From the NCBI RefSeq assembly GCF_004345665.1, contig NZ_SLWR01000011.1, positions 186,001-250,000 of the forward strand: 64,000 nucleotides of DNA. Reading direction: 5' to 3'. The position numbers were made by a program, and so were the translations under genes. How positions within the stretch are numbered: position 1 is the stretch's first letter; each line of letters starts with the position of its first letter. The notes under the pieces were generated by a model. That model saw only the letters and a list, made by a program, of their open reading frames with translations. It was not told the DNA's origin and did not search any database. This DNA is from Kribbella antiqua. GTDB taxonomy: Bacteria > Actinomycetota > Actinomycetes > Propionibacteriales > Kribbellaceae. Shown here one piece after another: positions 60,551 to 64,000 of this stretch.

Positions 60551-61861
60551 ATGCCCAGAACCCGTCGTCGCGCCGTGCTGGCAGGCCTCGCCCTGTGCCT
60601 GGCCGCCACCACGGTCGCCTGCAGCAGCGACACCGACAAGAACTCCGCCTCCGGCCCGGTCGAGATCGAGTACTGGGCCTGGTCCCCGGCCCAGCCGGTG
60701 GTGGACAAGTTCAACGCCACCCACACCGACATCAAGGTCAAGTTCGTCAAGCAGGCGGACCTTCCCACCACCGCGACCGGTCTGCGCAACGCGGCCGCGG
60801 CCGGCAGCAAGATCCCGTGCCTGATGCAGAACTTCGGAGACGTACCGGCGCTGCTGTCAGAGGGCCTGCTCTCCGACGTGACCGACTACATGAAGCCCGC
60901 GGAGAGCAAGTTCAAGCCTGCGTCACTGGTGGGGGCGCAGGTCCAGGGCAAGTACTACGGTATCCCGACCGGCACCGGGCCGACGTTCATGATGATCAAC
61001 CGCGCGATCTACGACAAGTACGGCGTACCGGTTCCGAAGACCTGGGACGACGTGATCGCCGCCGGCAAGGCGCTCAAGCCGCACGGCGTCCAGGTGATGA
61101 ACCTGGCCGGTGAGGACCCGAGCACACTGGTCAACCTCATCACCCAAGCCGGCGGCACCTGGTACTCGGTGCAGAACGACTCCTGGAAAGTCGATTTCCT
61201 CTCGCCCGAGTCCGTTGCCGCCGCCAACATTCTCCAGCAACTGGCCGACAACGGCCTCGTCGCCAACCAGACCTACCAGGACCGGCCCGCCCTGATCGCG
61301 TACTTCGACGAAGGCAAGATGGTCTCGCTTCCGACCTCCACGTGGCAGCTGACCAACTACGAGCTCCACTTCAAGAAGACAATCGGCCACTGGGAGCCGA
61401 TCGACCTGCCGCAGTTCGCCGGCGCCACCAAGTTCGCGACCCCCGCGCACGGCAACGCGCTGCTCGTCCCGAAGGGATGCCAGCACCCGAAGGAAGCGAG
61501 CGAGGTCGGCATCTGGATGAACACCAGCAAGGACGGTATCGACGCCACCTACGACAAGGCCACCGGATCCTACGCCTGGCCGGGCGCGATGCCCGATCCG
61601 TCGCCCTGGATCGACGCCGCCGTTCCGCAGAAGCTGTTCGGCAGCCATCGCCCGCAGGCCAAGGCCGTCATCAACAAGGCGTCGGCGTCCGGCGTGGACA
61701 ACTGGCTGGTCGGCCCCAACTACACCGGCGTCTTCAAAGAACTGCAGGACCAGTGGGCACAGGCGGTCACCAAGAAGATCACCTTCCGCCAGCTCCTCGA
61801 GAACATGCAGAAGTTCACCGTCGACGACCTGCAGGCCAAGGGCATCAGCGTCACGAACTGA
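60551..61861 (+). CDS. ABC solute-binding lipoprotein of the lyase locus
   Basis: 436 residues. The signal peptide has an Arg-rich N-terminus (RTRRRAVLAG) and a lipobox near TTVACSS (Cys24). The CUT1-type binding domain has EIEYWAWSPAQPVVDKFN, VQGKYYGIPTGTGPTFMMIN and a C-terminal ITFRQLLENMQKF. It is the first gene of the plus-strand operon under operator B. It should bind oligosaccharides released by the divergent lyase, most likely unsaturated oligouronides; the ligand is inferred from the neighbour. Confidence 0.92.
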   Translation: MPRTRRRAVLAGLALCLAATTVACSSDTDKNSASGPVEIEYWAWSPAQPVVDKFNATHTDIKVKFVKQADLPTTATGLRNAAAAGSKIPCLMQNFGDVPALLSEGLLSDVTDYMKPAESKFKPASLVGAQVQGKYYGIPTGTGPTFMMINRAIYDKYGVPVPKTWDDVIAAGKALKPHGVQVMNLAGEDPSTLVNLITQAGGTWYSVQNDSWKVDFLSPESVAAANILQQLADNGLVANQTYQDRPALIAYFDEGKMVSLPTSTWQLTNYELHFKKTIGHWEPIDLPQFAGATKFATPAHGNALLVPKGCQHPKEASEVGIWMNTSKDGIDATYDKATGSYAWPGAMPDPSPWIDAAVPQKLFGSHRPQAKAVINKASASGVDNWLVGPNYTGVFKELQDQWAQAVTKKITFRQLLENMQKFTVDDLQAKGISVTN

Positions 61862-61889
61862 GAACGACGAGCGAAGAGGAGGAGAACGG

Positions 61890-62855
61890 ATGTCCCTGGA
61901 TCTGAAACCGAAACCGCTGACCAAGCCGCCCGCCCAGCGGGCCGGGGACGTCCGTGCCTCCGGAGGGCGCTGGCGCCGAACCGTAGCCCTCAAAGGCGCG
62001 TCGTTCACCGCGCCGTTCTTCGCCGGATTCGTGGTCTTCACGGTCGTGCCGGTGATCATGGCGCTGAGCAAGAGCCTCTACAGCTCGAAGAGCTCCGGCC
62101 TCGGTTTCGGCGAGAAGACCGTGACCTTCAGCGGGTTCGAGAACTTCGGTCGCGCCCTGCACGACAGCAAGTTCTGGGGCAGCCTGTGGCGGGTCGCGCT
62201 GTTCGCGATCGTGGTCATCCCGCTGATCCAGTTCGTCAGCCTGGCCTTGGCGCTGCTGCTCGACTCGGTCCGCAGACGCGCGGCCGGAAAGCTGCGGATC
62301 GCGATGCTCGTGCCCTACATGAGCCCGGGGATCGTCGCGACGCTCATCTGGATCTACCTCTACAGCCCTGCCGTCGGTCCGCTCACGCCGTTCTTCAGGC
62401 TGTTCGGGATCGACGCCAACTTCTACAGCAGCCAGATGATCTGGGTGTCCGTCGGCAACCTGATGGCATGGGGCAGCATCGGCTTCAACATGCTGATCGT
62501 GTACGGCGCCCTGCAGGCGGTGCCACGCGACATCTTCGACAGCGCACGGGTCGACGGCGCGTCGGAGTGGCGCATCGCCTGGTCGATCAAAGTGCCGTAC
62601 GTACGGCGTTCCCTGGTACTGGTCAGCATCCTCGGCATCATCGGCACCCTGCAGATCTTCAGTGAGCCGTTGCTGTTCCGCTCGATGACGCCGGAGACCG
62701 TGAACAAGGACTTCACCCCGATCATGACCATCTACAACCAGGCCTTCGCCGTCGGCGACTTCAACTACGCCGCGGCCCTGTCCATCGTCCTCGCGCTCGT
62801 GGTCGGCCTGATCTCGGCGATCTTCTACAAACTCACCAACAAGGCTCCCGCATGA
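61890..62855 (+). CDS. Carbohydrate ABC permease (MalF type)
   Basis: 321 residues with GAGGAGGAGAACGG before the ATG. Six membrane helices start near residue 40. The EAA loop is IFDSARVDGASEWRIAWSIK, near residues 212-231. It overlaps the next permease by 4 bases. It forms the channel with that protein and takes substrate from the 60551 lipoprotein. No ATPase gene follows within the window. Confidence 0.93.
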   Translation: MSLDLKPKPLTKPPAQRAGDVRASGGRWRRTVALKGASFTAPFFAGFVVFTVVPVIMALSKSLYSSKSSGLGFGEKTVTFSGFENFGRALHDSKFWGSLWRVALFAIVVIPLIQFVSLALALLLDSVRRRAAGKLRIAMLVPYMSPGIVATLIWIYLYSPAVGPLTPFFRLFGIDANFYSSQMIWVSVGNLMAWGSIGFNMLIVYGALQAVPRDIFDSARVDGASEWRIAWSIKVPYVRRSLVLVSILGIIGTLQIFSEPLLFRSMTPETVNKDFTPIMTIYNQAFAVGDFNYAAALSIVLALVVGLISAIFYKLTNKAPA

Positions 62856-63751
62856 CAACCACCACTGCTGCCCCCAGCCGTCGGTACGACGACGACCTAC
62901 CGGCCGGACATCATCCGTCGAAGCTGTCCAGGACCCTGGTCTGGACCGGCCTCGTCCTGTTCCTGATCTACTCCATCGCCCCGGTGTGGTTCCTCGTCGT
63001 CTCCGCGACCAAGAACCAGCGTGACCTCTACACGACCAACGGCCTGTGGTTCGCGGAGTTCCACCTCTTCGACAACGTCCGGGACCTCTTCACCTACAAC
63101 GACAGCATCTTCCTGCGCTGGATGGCGAACACCCTCCTGTACGGCGTCGCCGGAACGGTCGGCATGACCGTCGTCTGCGTCGCCTGCGGATACGCGCTGG
63201 CCATGTACCAGTTCCGCGGCCGCGGCATCCTCATGGGCTGCATCATCGCCTCGTTCCTCATCCCCGGAGCGCTGCTGACCATCCCGTCGTTCCTGCTCTA
63301 CACCCGGATGCACATCGTCGACACGCCCTGGGCGATCATCGTGCCGCACTTCTTCAGCGCGTTCTCCGTCTACCTGGCCAAGGTGTACGCCGAAGGCGCC
63401 ATCCCGCCGGAACTGCTCGAGGCGGCGCGCGTGGACGGCGCCGGCGAGTACCGCGCTTTCGTCACCATCGGAGCGCGGCTGATGACCACCGGCTCGGCGA
63501 CCATCTTTCTGCTCGGGTTCGTGGGCTCCTGGAACTCGTTCTTCGGCCCACTGGTCTTCCTGCGCGGTGAACAGAAATGGACCGTCATGCTCGGCCTGTA
63601 CTCCTGGCTGAACATCAAGGTCGACCAGTCCGTCGACCTGACCGGACTCGTCATCGTCGGAGCGATCGTCTCGCTCATCCCGATCGTCGCCCTGATGCTG
63701 GCCATGCAGCGGTACTGGCGCTCCGGTATCACCCTGGGCAGCCTGAAATAG
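62852..63751 (+). CDS. Carbohydrate ABC permease (MalG type)
   Basis: 299 residues, six membrane helices beginning near residue 30. The EAA loop LLEAARVDGAGEYRAFVTIG is around residues 187-206. The C-terminus YWRSGITLGSLK is that of MalG-type subunits. Its stop is followed after 20 bases by a third copy of the LacI-type operator, in front of the dehydrogenase gene. Confidence 0.93.
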   Translation: MTTTTAAPSRRYDDDLPAGHHPSKLSRTLVWTGLVLFLIYSIAPVWFLVVSATKNQRDLYTTNGLWFAEFHLFDNVRDLFTYNDSIFLRWMANTLLYGVAGTVGMTVVCVACGYALAMYQFRGRGILMGCIIASFLIPGALLTIPSFLLYTRMHIVDTPWAIIVPHFFSAFSVYLAKVYAEGAIPPELLEAARVDGAGEYRAFVTIGARLMTTGSATIFLLGFVGSWNSFFGPLVFLRGEQKWTVMLGLYSWLNIKVDQSVDLTGLVIVGAIVSLIPIVALMLAMQRYWRSGITLGSLK

Positions 63752-63771
63752 CCCTCATCACCTACCAAAGA

Positions 63772-63787
63772 TAGTTAGCGGTTTCTA
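63772..63787. promoter_or_regulatory. LacI-type operator, site C
   Basis: TAGTTAGCGGTTTCTA differs from site A at two positions and keeps the TAG, CG and CTA positions. It lies between the permease stop and the dehydrogenase start, so the dehydrogenase may have its own regulated promoter. Confidence 0.65.
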
Positions 63788-63808
63788 TCCCCTGAAACGG
63801 AGGAGCCC

Positions 63809-64000
63809 GTGGCTGACCGGCCCGCGGCACTGTTCGCCCTCGGTGCGCACCATCTGCCCGACCTGTACCCGGCACGGTCGATGCACCGGCTGCAGCGCCT
63901 CGTCCGGATCGACCCGACCGTCGTCGCCGAGCGGTTCGACACCGATGACATCCGAGTCGCCCTGGCGTCGACCGAGTTCCTGATCACCGGATGGGGATGC
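63809..64000 (+). CDS. 2-hydroxyacid dehydrogenase, N-terminal part (cut by window end)
   Basis: The first 64 codons of a gene running past the window. The GTG at 63809 has CGGAGGAG upstream. The visible part (LYPARSMHRLQRLVRIDPTV, VALASTEFLITGWGC) matches the N-terminal lobe of D-isomer-specific 2-hydroxyacid dehydrogenases; the catalytic residues lie beyond the edge. In polysaccharide-degrading loci of this layout the enzyme would reduce a keto-acid made from uronic acids. That link is inferred. Confidence 0.75.
   Translation, partial: MADRPAALFALGAHHLPDLYPARSMHRLQRLVRIDPTVVAERFDTDDIRVALASTEFLITGWGC

Overview
This window is high-GC actinobacterial DNA, with strong third-position G/C, many GTG starts and Shine-Dalgarno sites of the GGAG/AGGAGG type. 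The gene content suggests a soil or plant-associated member of the Propionibacteriales, Kribbella-like: a DUF222/HNH (13E12-type) protein, a class F sortase, several solute-binding-protein ABC systems without their own ATPase, PucR, LacI and GntR regulators, and an ECF sigma factor beside an expansin and a GH74 enzyme. The genus is an inference from gene content only. No rRNA, convincing tRNA, CRISPR array, transposase or prophage was found.

Layout. 0.2-6.3 kb: SDR oxidoreductase, methyltransferase, small hypothetical, class F sortase, DUF222/HNH protein, MOSC protein. 6.3-11.5 kb (minus): a carbohydrate ABC operon (lipoprotein, two permeases) with its LacI regulator and an APH-type kinase. 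11.6-12.5 kb: secreted DUF11 protein. 12.7-17.2 kb: class III aminotransferase and mmsA, divergent from a PucR regulator. 17.2-19.7 kb: TerC and an MFS exporter. 19.7-31.5 kb: a large nucleoside/ribose cluster. A minus-strand run carries a uridine-phosphorylase-like enzyme, two PfkB kinases, ABC lipoprotein and two permeases, an ADP-ribosylglycohydrolase, YjbQ, a SIS protein and a GntR regulator. The plus strand carries a nucleoside hydrolase and an adenine-deaminase-type enzyme. A perfect 18-bp inverted repeat lies in the 44-bp divergent gap.

31.7-49.4 kb is a mosaic. It holds a dormancy/stress-type group (two double-USP proteins, flavodoxin, PPK2, Acg-like nitroreductase, HdeD and DUF1269 proteins) in which three promoter regions have DosR/DevR-like palindromes. 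Interleaved are broken genes: a chimeric GAF/ANTAR frame, a secreted-protein tail, a frameshifted membrane protein, a LuxR/AAA regulator with two frameshifts, an M20 amidohydrolase broken by a 5-bp tandem duplication, and other degenerate sequence.

49.4-54.7 kb is a plant-cell-wall module: membrane-anchored expansin-like protein, ECF sigma factor, translationally coupled membrane protein (presumed anti-sigma), and a ricin-type lectin plus GH74 endoxyloglucanase. 54.8-56.8 kb is a decayed surface protein with autotransporter-type (PATR-like) repeats. 56.9-64.0 kb is a polysaccharide-utilisation locus: a 1146-residue secreted lyase divergent from an ABC lipoprotein, two permeases and the start of a 2-hydroxyacid dehydrogenase, marked by three copies of one LacI-type operator.

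The main candidates for something undescribed are the nucleoside/ADP-ribosyl salvage cluster with its operator, the lyase locus and its operator triad, the expansin/sigma/GH74 unit, and the DosR-like island. All assignments come from reading the sequence; no database search was run.
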